Assembly (NCBI RefSeq): GCF_003121585.1
Contig: NZ_QEOO01000001.1
Coordinates: 208,654-272,653 of the forward strand
DNA length: 64,000 nucleotides
Direction: 5' to 3'
DNA from: Nocardioides speluncae
GTDB lineage: Bacteria > Actinomycetota > Actinomycetes > Propionibacteriales > Nocardioidaceae
Shown here: piece by piece, positions 42,663-51,511 of the stretch
Layout of the letters: every line of letters begins with the position of its first letter
Numbering within the stretch: the first letter of the stretch is position 1
Position numbers and translations under genes: made by a program
Notes under the pieces: generated by a model
The model's input: only the letters and a program-made list of their open reading frames with translations
Databases searched by the model: none
What the model was told of the DNA's origin: nothing

Positions 42663-43928
42663 ATGGTCCTTCGCCAGCTCGTCGCCCTCACCGCCGTGAT
42701 CGCGGTGGGCCGCGGCATCTTCTACACCGTCAGCGCGCTGTTCCTGACTCGGGTGGTCGACCTGTCGCTCGCCGAGGTCGGCCTCGGGCTCACCCTCGCG
42801 GGCGCCGCGGGCGTGGTGGCGGCGCTGGTGGGCGGTGCGGCCGCCGACAGGTTCGGCGCGGTGCGGACGCTGACGCTGACCGTCGTCCTGCAAGGACTGG
42901 TGCTGGCGGTCTACCCCTGGGTGCCGGACTTCCTGACTTTCGTGCTGACGGCGAGCGTGCTGTCAGCGGCGTTCCAGGCGGGCAGCTCGGCCCGCGGCGC
43001 GATCGTGGCGGTGGCCTTCGCCGGCGCCGGCCGGGTCGTCGCCCGGGCCCGGATGCGGGTCGCCACCAACCTCGGCATCTCGCTCGGCGCGGTCTTCGGC
43101 GGTGCCGCGATCTGGCTGGACACCGCGGCGTCGTACCGCGGCGTACTCATGCTCGCGGCGGTCCTCTATCTCGGCGCCAGCCTGCTGGTCCGCCGGCTCT
43201 CCGGCGCGCTCGCGGAGGTCACGGAGCAGCGTCATACGAACCGGTCGCAATCGGAGCCGGATCGTATGACGCATCCGCTGGACCGCTGGGCGCCGTACCG
43301 CGACCGGCGCTACCTCACCCTGGTCGCGCTGTCCGGGATCTCGTTCCTGCAGATGGGCGTCTTCGAGGTCGGCGTACCGCTCTGGATCGCCGGCGAGACC
43401 GAGGCGCCGGCCTGGCTGTACGCCGCGCTGCTGCTGGCCAACACCGCGCTGGTGATCGGGCTCCAGGTCCGGCTGTCCCGGTCGTCGGAGACGATCGCCG
43501 GTGCCGGACGAGCGTCGCTGCGGGGCGGCGTGCTGATGGCGGTCGCATGTGTGGCGTACGCCGTCGCGGGTACGCCGGGCGCGGTCGCCGCCGTCTGCCT
43601 GCTCACCGTCGCGGCAGTGCTGCACACGCTGGCCGAGATCCTCTTCTCTGCCGGCACCTGGGCGCTCGGCTACGAGCTCGCCGACGAGGCCCGGCCCGGC
43701 GCCTACCAGGGGCTGATGACCTTCGGTAACGCCGCCGGAACCATGGTCGCGCCGCTGGTCGTCACTACCGCGCTCGGCCACGGGTACGGCGGCTGGAGCG
43801 TGCTCGCGGCGGTCTTCGGTGTCACCGGCCTCGGCCTCTTCGTCCTTGCCGCCCGCGCCGCCGGCCCGTCTCCCGCGGACCCCGACCAGATGGGTGGACA
43901 CCGCGCGGCGTCGTCCAGCAGGATGTAG
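42663..43928 (+). CDS. MFS transporter, probable drug exporter
   Basis: 421 aa with about twelve hydrophobic segments. The loop after TM2 reads GGAAADRFGAVRTL, the MFS signature G-x-x-x-D-R-x-G-x-R. The central cytoplasmic linker (residues about 189-204, RHTNRSQSEPDRMTHP) is encoded by the palindromic element at 43228-43273. No strong ribosome site precedes ATG 42663, although GGAGAGG lies at 42648-42654. The divergent ArsR-type regulator suggests inducible export. The stop codon overlaps a KstR-like operator of the next gene. Confidence 0.9.
   Translation: MVLRQLVALTAVIAVGRGIFYTVSALFLTRVVDLSLAEVGLGLTLAGAAGVVAALVGGAAADRFGAVRTLTLTVVLQGLVLAVYPWVPDFLTFVLTASVLSAAFQAGSSARGAIVAVAFAGAGRVVARARMRVATNLGISLGAVFGGAAIWLDTAASYRGVLMLAAVLYLGASLLVRRLSGALAEVTEQRHTNRSQSEPDRMTHPLDRWAPYRDRRYLTLVALSGISFLQMGVFEVGVPLWIAGETEAPAWLYAALLLANTALVIGLQVRLSRSSETIAGAGRASLRGGVLMAVACVAYAVAGTPGAVAAVCLLTVAAVLHTLAEILFSAGTWALGYELADEARPGAYQGLMTFGNAAGTMVAPLVVTTALGHGYGGWSVLAAVFGVTGLGLFVLAARAAGPSPADPDQMGGHRAASSSRM
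43228..43273. repeat. Palindromic element inside the MFS coding sequence (copy B)
   Basis: GCGTCATACGAACCGG and CCGGATCGTATGACGC are complementary at 15 of 16 positions around a 12-nt loop. GTCATACGA-x-CCGGTCGC and CGTATGACG are shared with the intergenic copy at 24221-24266. It is read in frame and encodes a hydrophilic stretch of the central loop of the transporter, where an insertion is tolerable. Confidence 0.75.
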
Positions 43929-43939
43929 AACACGTTCTA
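43926..43939. promoter_or_regulatory. KstR-like operator before the NTF2-like gene
   Basis: TAGAACACGTTCTA is a 14-bp palindrome fitting the KstR consensus TNNAACNNGTTNNA known from actinobacterial cholesterol-catabolism regulons. It ends 13 bp before the NTF2-like ATG and overlaps the stop of the upstream gene. No kstR gene is seen in the window. Confidence 0.6.
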
Positions 43940-43952
43940 GGGAGGTCGTGTC

Positions 43953-44465
43953 ATGGGGCAGTGGAGCCGCACCGAGCTGGAGGACGCGTTCGGGCACTAC
44001 CAACACGTGGTCGCGGGCTGCTGCAAGACCGGTGACTGGAAGCCGTTCGCCGAGATGTTCGCCGCGGACGGGGTCTATGTCGAGCACGCCTACGGCACCT
44101 TCACCGGCCCTGCCGAGATCTACCCGTGGATCGCGGAGACCATGGGCACCTTCCCCGGCAACGAGATGGTCGCCTTCCCACCGAGCTGGCACTCCGTGGA
44201 CGAGGAGAAGGGCTGGGTGATCTGCGACATCCGCAACCTGATGCGCGACCCCGGCGACGGCACCGTCTTCGAGGCGTCCAACCTCACCGTCCTACGGTAC
44301 GCCGGCGACCGGCTGTGGGCGGGCGAGGAGGACGCCTACAACCCCGCCAACTTCCTCACGATGGTCAAGGCCTACCTACGCCACTCCGCCAAGCTGGACA
44401 CCCTCTCCGCCGAAGCCCGCACCTGGGCCGAGACGATGAAGATCAGCCTCGAACCCAGGCCCTAG
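43953..44465 (+). CDS. NTF2-like (SnoaL-type) protein
   Basis: 170 aa. GGGAGG precedes ATG 43953. WSRTELEDAFGHYQHVVAGC, then GDWKPFAEMFAADGVYVEHAYGTFTG is the alpha-helix-then-sheet pattern of the nuclear transport factor 2 fold, followed by WHSVDEEKGWVICDIRNLM. Such proteins act as isomerases, dehydratases or binding proteins in steroid and polyketide metabolism. The KstR-like site immediately upstream points to lipid or steroid catabolism; the reaction itself is unknown. It is monocistronic. Confidence 0.88.
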   Translation: MGQWSRTELEDAFGHYQHVVAGCCKTGDWKPFAEMFAADGVYVEHAYGTFTGPAEIYPWIAETMGTFPGNEMVAFPPSWHSVDEEKGWVICDIRNLMRDPGDGTVFEASNLTVLRYAGDRLWAGEEDAYNPANFLTMVKAYLRHSAKLDTLSAEARTWAETMKISLEPRP

Positions 44466-44478
44466 GCCGGGCCAGAGA

Positions 44479-45639
44479 TCAGCCGGCGGCCTGGGTCGGG
44501 CTGCCGCCGCCGTCGGTCGGGGTGGCCGACTCCGACTCCGGGGTCGCCGAGGGCTCCGGCGCCTTGGCGAAGGGGTTGATCGCGCCGAGGTTCGGCGGCT
44601 CCTGCGACAGCGTGGCGCGCACGTGCGGCCAGCCGCCGAAGCCGCCGGTCGGCACCACCTGGAGGTCGATCCGCCACTGGCCGACGTACGCCGAGTGTGG
44701 GAGGCCGTCGAGGTTCTTGCTGACCCAATCCGCGGCCGCCTCGACCCCCGGATCGTCGAGGGCGCCGACGACCTTGGGCAGCAGCCGGGTGATCGCACCG
44801 CTGTTGGCCGAGATGCTGGTGGCGAGCCGGCCCTCGACGATGATCGTGGTCACCCCGGAGCCGGCGTCGACCAGGGCGAGCTGGGCGGAGGCGAGCTTGT
44901 TCGCGGCTCCCTTCACCTTGTACGCCGGGTCCACGCAGCCGAGTGCCGGCCGCGGCGTACCCCACTCGTCGGTCTCGGTGAACTCGCAGGTCAGCTTGGC
45001 CTTCTCCAGGATCGGCAGCGCCGTCTCCTTGGTCACCGACAGCGGGTCGAAGGCCGGGTCGGCGGACTCGGTGCCGTCCCAGCCCTTGGCGGTCAGCATC
45101 GTGCTCCCCGGCTCGTTCGGGACGGGTGCCGCGCTGCCCCAGGACAGGTTGGTGCCCTTGGCCATGAAGACCTGGACGTCCTCCGCGGGCAGCAGTGCCT
45201 TGGCCAGCAGCTTCCGCGCGGGGTCGGTGGGGCCGCCGGACGCCTCGATCCGGGCCAGCACGATGGTGCCGTCGGTGGCCGCCATGAACCGCAGGCTGGA
45301 CACGGTGGGGTAGCCGGGATCCTTGCTCCCGGACTTGACCAGCGCGCCCTTCGAGCAGACCCGCAGGTCGAGCGCGGTGTCGCCGTGGATCGTGCAGTCG
45401 TAGCCCTGGCTGGTCAGGGTCGCGTCGACCTTGTCGGCCTGCTCGGGCATCGCCTCCCACTCGCCCTGCAGCCCAGGGACGGCCGACGCCGCCTGGCTCG
45501 GCTCGTCCTTGTCGTCGTCGCCCTGCCCGGATCCGGAGTCGCTGCAGCCGGCGAGTGAGCCGGCGAGCGCTGCGGCTAGTGCGGTCGCGGTGGCGAGCCG
45601 AGCTCGCCAGGGGCGCCCGAGATACGTCGTGTCGTCCAT
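44479..45639 (-). CDS. Hypothetical lipoprotein
   Basis: 386 aa. ATG 45639 follows GGAGGG. The signal ends in the lipobox SLAGC (Cys about 34), then an acidic linker SDSGSGQGDDDKDEPSQ. The body shows alternating strand and helix without a known motif; cysteine pairs are seen around YDCTIHG and LRVCSKG, and CEFTE and LGCVD. The tail is Pro/Ser/Thr-rich (PSATPESESATPT). No family is recognised. It is exported and lipid-anchored. It lies downstream of the penicillin-binding protein gene on the same strand, 82 bp away. Confidence 0.85.
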   Translation of the reverse strand: MDDTTYLGRPWRARLATATALAAALAGSLAGCSDSGSGQGDDDKDEPSQAASAVPGLQGEWEAMPEQADKVDATLTSQGYDCTIHGDTALDLRVCSKGALVKSGSKDPGYPTVSSLRFMAATDGTIVLARIEASGGPTDPARKLLAKALLPAEDVQVFMAKGTNLSWGSAAPVPNEPGSTMLTAKGWDGTESADPAFDPLSVTKETALPILEKAKLTCEFTETDEWGTPRPALGCVDPAYKVKGAANKLASAQLALVDAGSGVTTIIVEGRLATSISANSGAITRLLPKVVGALDDPGVEAAADWVSKNLDGLPHSAYVGQWRIDLQVVPTGGFGGWPHVRATLSQEPPNLGAINPFAKAPEPSATPESESATPTDGGGSPTQAAG

Positions 45640-45721
45640 GATCCCTCCCGAATCGTGACGGCCTGGCGAGTGTAGCCAGGTGGGATCCGCGAAAGGTACC
45701 CCTCGGTAACAACCCCAGTAT

Positions 45722-47599
45722 TTAAGACGCGGCGTTCCGGAGGAACTCCTCCAGCAGCGGACCGGCCGTCCGCGACCCGGACTCCCCGCGCTCCACGAAC
45801 ACCGCGACCGCGAGGTCACCCTGGGCGGCGATCATCCAGGCATGGGTGGGCAGGTCGGTGCCGGAGCCGAACTCCGCCGTACCGGTCTTGGCGATCACCG
45901 GCGCCCCGGGTACGTCGGCCAGGAACTCACCGCTGCCGCCGGTCACCACCCCGCGCATCAGCGACCGCAGCTGGTCCGCCTCGGCCTTGGTCAGCGGGCT
46001 GGCGGGGACGGTCTGGGTCACCTCGTGGCCGGTGATCAGGCGCGGCAGCACGGTGTGCCCAGCGTTCACCGACGCGGCGACCGCGGCCATCGCCATCGGC
46101 GAGGCGAGGACCTTGCCCTGTCCGATCAGCGACGCCGCATCTTCGGTCTCCGACTCCGGCTCGGGCACCGAGCCGAAGTACGCCGGGAAGCCGAGGTCGT
46201 GGTCCACGCCGATCCCGAGCGCGGCGCCCGCGTCGATCAGGTCGCCGGGCTTCAGCTTGTCGCGCGCGGAGATCAGCGCGGTGTTGCAGGACTCGGCGAA
46301 CGCCTGCTTCAGCGGGATCCGGCCGAGCGCACCGGACGGGTAGTCGTCGTAGTTCTTGAAGCTCTTGCCGTCGACGGTGACCGTCGGCGTACACGACACC
46401 GGAGAGTCCGGCGTCAGTCCGGCGCGCAGCAGCGCGAGCGTGGTGACCGCCTTGAACGTCGAGCCGGGCGCGTACTGGCCGAAGGTCGCGGCGTTGAGGC
46501 CGTTCGCGCCGGGGCCGCTGGCCGCGGCCAGGATGTCGCCGGAGGACGGGCGGATCGCGACCAGCGCGGAGGCCGGCGTCACGTCGGCCAGGGTCTGCTC
46601 GGCGAGCGTCTGCAGGTTGAGGTCGAGCGTGGTCTGGAGCGGCTTGCCGGGCGTGGCCGGGGTCGAGAACAGCTCGCGGTCCTTGCCCTTCTTCGACCCG
46701 GCCTCGATCAGGAGCCCGGGCGTGCCGCGCAGCTCGGCTTCGTACCGCGCCTGCAGGCCGGAGAGCCCGACCTGGTCGCCCGCCTGCACCTTGCCGTCGG
46801 ACTTGTCGATGACCTCCTTGGTGGCCTCGCCGACCGTGCCCAGCAGCGGCGCGGCCCACTCGCGGGTCGGTGCGAGCGGGATCGTCGTCGGGTACGCGAC
46901 CGCGCCCGGGATGTCGGCGTACGACGCAGGGACGGTCTCGCGGGCGTCGGTCGCGCGCAGCACCAGCGCCTCCACGAACGCCTGCGCGCCGGCCGCCTCG
47001 ACCAGCTTCAGGTACGGCGCCACCTGGATGTCGAGCGCCTGGGCGATCGCCCGCGCCGACGACTCGTGGTTGGCCTTTTCGGTCTTGGTCTTGTCCAGGC
47101 CGTAGCGGATCACGGCCCGGTCGGTCACCAGCTTGTCCTTCGCGGCGCCGAGGATGTCGCCGCGCTCCGGCGTCAGCGTGACCGCGTCGAGCACCTCGCC
47201 GTCGGCCAGCGACGGCTCCACGATCGTCGACCGCCAGTCGACCAGCCAGTCGTCGCCGTTCTTCTCCAGGTCGGCGGACGACTCGTAGGCCCACTCCTTG
47301 CCGGCGACGTCCCAGGTCCAGGTCAGGGTGGCGGTCGCCTTGTCGCCGTTCTCCTCGACGCGGGTGGCGGTGACCTCCACGGGTATGTCGGCGAGGTCGT
47401 CGGTGATCGTCTCGAACGCCTTCTGCAGGTCGGCCCCGTCGGTCGCCTCGACCCCGGCCAGGTCCCGCCCGGCCAGGCCCGCGGCCAGGTCGTCGGCCGC
47501 GTCCTGAGTCGACGGCCCGTCCTCCCCGCTGCACGCGGCGAGGCCGGCGGTAGCGAGGAGGACGGAGGTGAGCAGGCTGGCGCTGGTACGGCGACTCAT
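45722..47599 (-). CDS. MecA-type class B penicillin-binding protein (lipoprotein)
   Basis: 625 aa from ATG 47599 (a second ATG lies 9 nt upstream). The lipobox LAACSG is followed by an NTF2-like MecA_N domain (DDLAAGLAGRDLAGVEATDG to about 140), a dimerisation region, and a transpeptidase domain with all three active motifs: STFK (nucleophile Ser), SCN, and KTGTAEF. TTLDLNLQTLAEQTL precedes it as in PBP2a-like proteins. It cross-links peptidoglycan and may give low beta-lactam affinity, as MecA relatives do; that has to be tested. It is probably co-oriented with, but independent of, the lipoprotein gene downstream. Confidence 0.93.
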   Translation of the reverse strand: MSRRTSASLLTSVLLATAGLAACSGEDGPSTQDAADDLAAGLAGRDLAGVEATDGADLQKAFETITDDLADIPVEVTATRVEENGDKATATLTWTWDVAGKEWAYESSADLEKNGDDWLVDWRSTIVEPSLADGEVLDAVTLTPERGDILGAAKDKLVTDRAVIRYGLDKTKTEKANHESSARAIAQALDIQVAPYLKLVEAAGAQAFVEALVLRATDARETVPASYADIPGAVAYPTTIPLAPTREWAAPLLGTVGEATKEVIDKSDGKVQAGDQVGLSGLQARYEAELRGTPGLLIEAGSKKGKDRELFSTPATPGKPLQTTLDLNLQTLAEQTLADVTPASALVAIRPSSGDILAAASGPGANGLNAATFGQYAPGSTFKAVTTLALLRAGLTPDSPVSCTPTVTVDGKSFKNYDDYPSGALGRIPLKQAFAESCNTALISARDKLKPGDLIDAGAALGIGVDHDLGFPAYFGSVPEPESETEDAASLIGQGKVLASPMAMAAVAASVNAGHTVLPRLITGHEVTQTVPASPLTKAEADQLRSLMRGVVTGGSGEFLADVPGAPVIAKTGTAEFGSGTDLPTHAWMIAAQGDLAVAVFVERGESGSRTAGPLLEEFLRNAAS

Positions 47600-47635
47600 G
47601 GCCCCCATGTTGCCGGGACCACCGAAACACTTGGG

Positions 47636-48190
47636 TTAGCGACGCCGGGTGCGACCCCACGGCTTGAAGATCGAGAGGTACATCGCGAAGGACAGCGCGG
47701 TCAGCGACACCGCGGGCGGGAAGAACATGCCCGAGATGTCGGTGTCGTTCGGCGTGCCGGCCCCGAGCGCCCGGCCGTACTCCACGGTCTCGGCCATGTC
47801 CGGGCGCAGCGCGAAGAACACCAGCACGACCAGCGCCACGTTCAGCACCAGCTTGACCGCCACCCACTTGTAGCGGACCAGGCCGTACTTGCTGCCCAGC
47901 CCGAGCATGATCCCGCTGACCAGGCAGACCATGCCAGAGACCAGCATCGGCCAGACCGCGACCAGTCCCAGCGCCTGGTACGCCGTCGCCTGGGTCTGGG
48001 TGTCGGAGGAGAACCAGCCCACGCACACCAGCACCGCGACGATCACGTCCACGCCGATCCAGATCCCCGCGCTGACGATGTGCACGAGCAGGACCAGCTT
48101 GCGCGCCTTGCCCGAAAACCGCCACGGCTTGCGGCCCTGGGCGGTCGTCTGGGTGGTCGTCGTCGGTCCGAGGTCCGTTGTCGTAGCCAT
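47636..48190 (-). CDS. DUF2269-like four-helix membrane protein
   Basis: 184 aa. A Thr/Gln-rich cytoplasmic start is followed by four hydrophobic helices: LVLLVHIVSAGIWIGVDVIV (with the conserved H-x-x-x-A-x-x-W pattern), ALGLVAVWPMLVSGMVCLVS, WVAVKLVLNVALVVLVFFAL and a last helix SLTALSFAMYLSIF. The pattern resembles the DUF2269/cytochrome-like integral membrane family. It lies 36 bp upstream of the PBP gene on the same strand. Function unknown. Confidence 0.8.
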   Translation of the reverse strand: MATTTDLGPTTTTQTTAQGRKPWRFSGKARKLVLLVHIVSAGIWIGVDVIVAVLVCVGWFSSDTQTQATAYQALGLVAVWPMLVSGMVCLVSGIMLGLGSKYGLVRYKWVAVKLVLNVALVVLVFFALRPDMAETVEYGRALGAGTPNDTDISGMFFPPAVSLTALSFAMYLSIFKPWGRTRRR

Positions 48191-48270
48191 GCCTCAACGC
48201 TCGCGTGCCGCGGCCCCCGCCGCGTCCGCTACATCGCGTCACCGCCGTACGCCGATCTGCGTAGGGGCCG

Positions 48271-48334
48271 GATAGTCCAGGCCGGTTGACATCACTTTTA
48301 GCCCGGAAAGTGATGTCAAACGTTCTGGACTATC
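48271..48334. promoter_or_regulatory. 64-bp nested palindrome between divergent promoters
   Basis: Outer arms GATAGTCCAG / CTGGACTATC and inner arms TTGACATCACTTT / AAAGTGATGTCAA are all perfect, separated by 5-nt spacers on each side and an 8-nt centre. It lies between the DUF2269 gene (start 48190) and the hexosaminidase gene (start 48370), where a terminator is unlikely. It may be a strong operator, a cruciform or an RNA structure. Confidence 0.7.
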
Positions 48335-48369
48335 GGGATCTGGCGCCTCAGGGCCTAGATTGCGGGCTT

Positions 48370-49848
48370 ATGACAATCGCTCCGGCGACGATCCCGGCGT
48401 TGCAGGACTGGGAGCCGGGCACGGGCACATTCTCGCTGGGCAGCGACCCGGCGGTCGTCGTACCCACCGAGGACCGGGACGTGCTCGGCGACACCGCCGA
48501 GCTGCTCGCTGAGGAGCTGAAGGCGAGCACCGGGATCGGCACCCGCGTCGACTACGGCGGCCCGCTCCGGCCGGGTGACATCGCGCTCGCCCTCACCGAG
48601 ACCGACGACCTGACCGGCGCCGAGGGCTACCGGCTCGACATCGGCGACGTGCTGCGGGTCAAGGCCGCGACCGGCGCCGGCGTCTTCTACGGCACCCGCA
48701 CCGTGCTCCAGCTGCTCCGCACCGACGCTCCGATCCCGGGTGGACGGGCGGTCGACTGGCCGCGCTACCCGGAGCGCGGGCTGCTGATCGACATCGGCCG
48801 GCGGCACTACTCCGCGGAGTTCCTGCGCCGGCAGATCCAGGCGATGGCCTACCTCAAGATGAACTACCTGCACGTCCACCTGACCGAGAACGCCGGCCTC
48901 CGGATCGAGAGCGAGCTGCACCCCAGCGCGGTGCCGGAGGAGCGGCTCAGCAAGGCGGAGTGGGCCGAGCTGGTCGCCTTCGCGCAGCGGCACCACGTCA
49001 CCGTCGTACCCGAGATCGACATGCCCGGCCACATGCGCGGCCTGCTCGCCGCGCACCCCGAGCTGCAGCTCACCAACAACCGCGGCAAGGGCAACGGCGC
49101 CCGGATGGACGTCACGCTGCCCGCGGCGCGGCAGTTCGCGAAGGAGGTGATCGGCGAGTACCTCCCGCTGTTCCCGGGCCCGTGGTGGCACCTCGGCGGC
49201 GACGAGTACCTGCCGGCGATGTCCTATCGGCGGCACCCGAGCCTGCTGACCTTCGCCCGCGAGACGTACGGCACGACCGCCAACGGCAAGGACACCCTGC
49301 ACGGCTACCTCAACGAGCTCGCCGAGTACGTCGCCGGCCACGGCCGCCGGGCCCGGATCTGGAACGACGAGGCCGGCGGCGCCCGCGTGGTGCGGCTCGA
49401 CCCCAGCATCGTGGTCGACTGGTGGACCGGCTTCAGTCCGATCTCCGACCCGCGGCCGCCGTCGCCGCGGCTGCTGGTCGACCGCGGGCATGAGGTCTCC
49501 AACCACGGCTGGTGGCCGACGTACTACAACTCGCCGGCGTTCCCGATCCCGGACATGCGGATCGCCTACGAGTCCTGGCGGGTCAACGAGTTCGTCAGCC
49601 TGCCGTACCTGACGTCGAAGCTCCGGCTGCCGGCGGTCAAGCTCGGCGCCGACGAGCCACGCAACCGCGGCGCCAAGCTGTCGATCTGGAGCGACGGCCG
49701 CAAGCAGAGCGAGGACGAGATCGTGCGTGACTCGCTGCCGCACCTGCGGGTGATCGCCCAGCACACCTGGGAGTCGCCGCTGCCCGGCGACTACGACGCC
49801 TTCCTCGCCATCGCGAAGGTCGTGGGTACGGCGCCGTACGAGCCCTAA
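48370..49848 (+). CDS. Glycoside hydrolase family 20 beta-N-acetylhexosaminidase
   Basis: 492 aa from ATG 48370. The N-terminal GH20b domain (LAEELKASTGIGTRVDYG, GAEGYRLDIGD) leads to the TIM barrel: RGLLIDIGRRHYSAEFLRRQ, MNYLHVHLTENAGLRIES, VVPEIDMPGHMRGLLAAH, and HLGGDEYLP with the D-E pair for substrate-assisted catalysis. WNDEAGG and VDWWTGF follow. No signal peptide is present, so it probably acts on imported chito-oligosaccharides or recycled cell-wall sugars. Its 3' end overlaps the convergent alcohol dehydrogenase gene by 4 bp. Confidence 0.93.
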   Translation: MTIAPATIPALQDWEPGTGTFSLGSDPAVVVPTEDRDVLGDTAELLAEELKASTGIGTRVDYGGPLRPGDIALALTETDDLTGAEGYRLDIGDVLRVKAATGAGVFYGTRTVLQLLRTDAPIPGGRAVDWPRYPERGLLIDIGRRHYSAEFLRRQIQAMAYLKMNYLHVHLTENAGLRIESELHPSAVPEERLSKAEWAELVAFAQRHHVTVVPEIDMPGHMRGLLAAHPELQLTNNRGKGNGARMDVTLPAARQFAKEVIGEYLPLFPGPWWHLGGDEYLPAMSYRRHPSLLTFARETYGTTANGKDTLHGYLNELAEYVAGHGRRARIWNDEAGGARVVRLDPSIVVDWWTGFSPISDPRPPSPRLLVDRGHEVSNHGWWPTYYNSPAFPIPDMRIAYESWRVNEFVSLPYLTSKLRLPAVKLGADEPRNRGAKLSIWSDGRKQSEDEIVRDSLPHLRVIAQHTWESPLPGDYDAFLAIAKVVGTAPYEP

Positions 49849-50951
49849 GCGAGGTCGATGATCTGGCGCAGCACCTCGCCGGAGGCGAGGGCGTCCATGC
49901 CGGCGTTCACGTCGTCGAGGGCGAGGTGCGAGGAGACCAGCCGCTCGACCGGGAGCCGGCCGTCCCGCCACAGCTCCACGAAGCGCGGGATGTCGCGGCT
50001 GGGCACCGCCGAGCCGAGGTAGCTGCCGACGATCGAGCGGCCCTCGGCGACCAGCGCGGTCGGCGAGATCGCCGCCCGAGCCTCGCCCGGCGGCAGCCCG
50101 ACAGTGATCGTCGTACCCCCGGGGCCGGTGAGCCCGATCGCGGTCTCGAAGGCCCGGATGCTGCCGGCCGCCTCGATCACCGCGTCGCCCCGCACGGACG
50201 CGGCGACCGCCTCGTCGGGTGCGTACGCCGCTGCGGCACCCAGCGCCAGTGCGGTCTCCCGCTTGCCGGCGACCGGGTCGACCGCCACCACCTCGACGCC
50301 GTCGTGGGCGAGGCCGGTCAGCACCGCCGCCATGCCCACTCCACCGAGCCCGACGACCACCAACCGCGACCCGGCGGCCGGCCGGGCGACGTTGACGACG
50401 GCTCCGCCGCCGGTGAGTACGGCGCAGCCCAGGACCGCGGCGGTCGCGAACGGGAGGTCGGCGTCCAGCCGGACCAGCGAGTGCTGGTCGACCACGGCAT
50501 GGGTGGCGAAGCCGGAGACCCCGAGATGGTGGTGCACCTCCGCGCCGCCGCGGCTCAGCCGGCGAGACCCGGACAGCAGCGTCCCCGCGCCGTTGGCGAC
50601 CGAGCCCGGCACGCACGGCCGGACCCCACCCGCGGCACACCCCTCGCACGACCCGCAGCGGGGCAGGAACGTCATCACCACGTGGTCGCCGACCGCGAAC
50701 TCGGACTCCGGCGACCCGACGGCCTCGATGACCCCCGCCGCCTCGTGACCGAGCAGCATCGGCACCGGCCGCGGCCGGTTGCCCTCGACGACCGACAGGT
50801 CGGAGTGGCACAGCCCGGCGGCGTGGATCCGGACCAGCACCTCACCGGGTCCCGGCGGCGCCAGCTCGAGCTCGTCGACGGTGAGCGGCACGCTCTCGGC
50901 GTACGGCGTCGGCCGTCCCAACTCCTCCAGTACCGCGCCCCGGATCCTCAT
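49845..50951 (-). CDS. Zinc-dependent alcohol dehydrogenase (MDR superfamily)
   Basis: 368 aa from ATG 50951. GLCHSDLSVVEGNRP and GHEAAGVIEAVG hold the catalytic zinc Cys, His and Glu; CGSCEGCAAGGVRPC holds four structural-zinc cysteines. LVVVGLGGVGMAAVLTGL is the Rossmann G-x-G-x-x-G cofactor motif. It belongs to the class III-like alcohol dehydrogenases with preference for primary alcohols or aldehydes. The ATG overlaps the MarR stop (ATGA), so the regulator is translated first and both come from the same leftward promoter. Confidence 0.93.
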   Translation of the reverse strand: MRIRGAVLEELGRPTPYAESVPLTVDELELAPPGPGEVLVRIHAAGLCHSDLSVVEGNRPRPVPMLLGHEAAGVIEAVGSPESEFAVGDHVVMTFLPRCGSCEGCAAGGVRPCVPGSVANGAGTLLSGSRRLSRGGAEVHHHLGVSGFATHAVVDQHSLVRLDADLPFATAAVLGCAVLTGGGAVVNVARPAAGSRLVVVGLGGVGMAAVLTGLAHDGVEVVAVDPVAGKRETALALGAAAAYAPDEAVAASVRGDAVIEAAGSIRAFETAIGLTGPGGTTITVGLPPGEARAAISPTALVAEGRSIVGSYLGSAVPSRDIPRFVELWRDGRLPVERLVSSHLALDDVNAGMDALASGEVLRQIIDLA

Positions 50952-51427
50952 GCGCGCGTCCTCGCGCGTCGGCTCAGCTGGATCGGCTGGCTGTTTCCGT
51001 CGACCACCTTGGTCAGCGCCGTGGCGATCGCGCGCGCCTGTGGTCCGGTGAGATAGCGGCCGAAGTGCTGTTGGATGCCGTCGGCGTAGATCGGCGCCGT
51101 CTGGTCGAGCGCCTCCCCACCCGCGGCTGTCATCACGGCCCAGGTGACTCGTCCGTCGCTCGGGTCGCCCCGGCGCTCGACCAGCCCAGCCGAGCCCATC
51201 TCGTCGACCAGTCTGCTGACGCGGGTGCGGCTCAGCACCACCCGTTCGGAGAGCTCCTGCATGCGCAGCCCGTCCGCACCGCAGGGCCGCAGCTCGAGCA
51301 GTACGTCGTACCAGGACAGCGGAATCGGAGCGCGGCGCTGGACGTCTGCTTCGACGGCTCGCACCGACGCACTGTGGGCCAGCAGCATCGCTCGCCACGC
51401 GTCATGGATGTCGCCCATGGAGGCCAT
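50948..51427 (-). CDS. MarR family transcriptional regulator
   Basis: 159 aa from ATG 51427 (ATG 51418 is the alternative). WYDVLLELRPCGADGLRMQE, LSERVVLSRTRVSRLVDEM and GLVERRGDPSDGRVTWAVMT form the winged helix with the D-x-R wing of the MarR family. It is coupled to the alcohol dehydrogenase and divergent from the rhodanese gene, with two palindromes in the shared promoter. It probably represses both sides until a small phenolic or oxidant ligand binds. Confidence 0.93.
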   Translation of the reverse strand: MASMGDIHDAWRAMLLAHSASVRAVEADVQRRAPIPLSWYDVLLELRPCGADGLRMQELSERVVLSRTRVSRLVDEMGSAGLVERRGDPSDGRVTWAVMTAAGGEALDQTAPIYADGIQQHFGRYLTGPQARAIATALTKVVDGNSQPIQLSRRARTRA

Positions 51428-51447
51428 CGTAGTCAGCAAACAATTGC

Positions 51448-51487
51448 GTGCGCGCGCACATATTGTTAAAGTGTGTGCGTCCGCACA
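51448..51487. promoter_or_regulatory. Two palindromes in the MarR-rhodanese promoter region
   Basis: GTGCGCGCGCAC at 51448-51459 and TGTGCG-TC-CGCACA at 51474-51487 are both symmetrical. AT-rich DNA between them (TATTGTTAAA) suits a promoter core. Both are typical places for MarR dimers to bind and regulate the two divergent genes. Confidence 0.6.
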
Positions 51488-51511
51488 TAAATTGCCCGAA
51501 AGGAAACGCAC

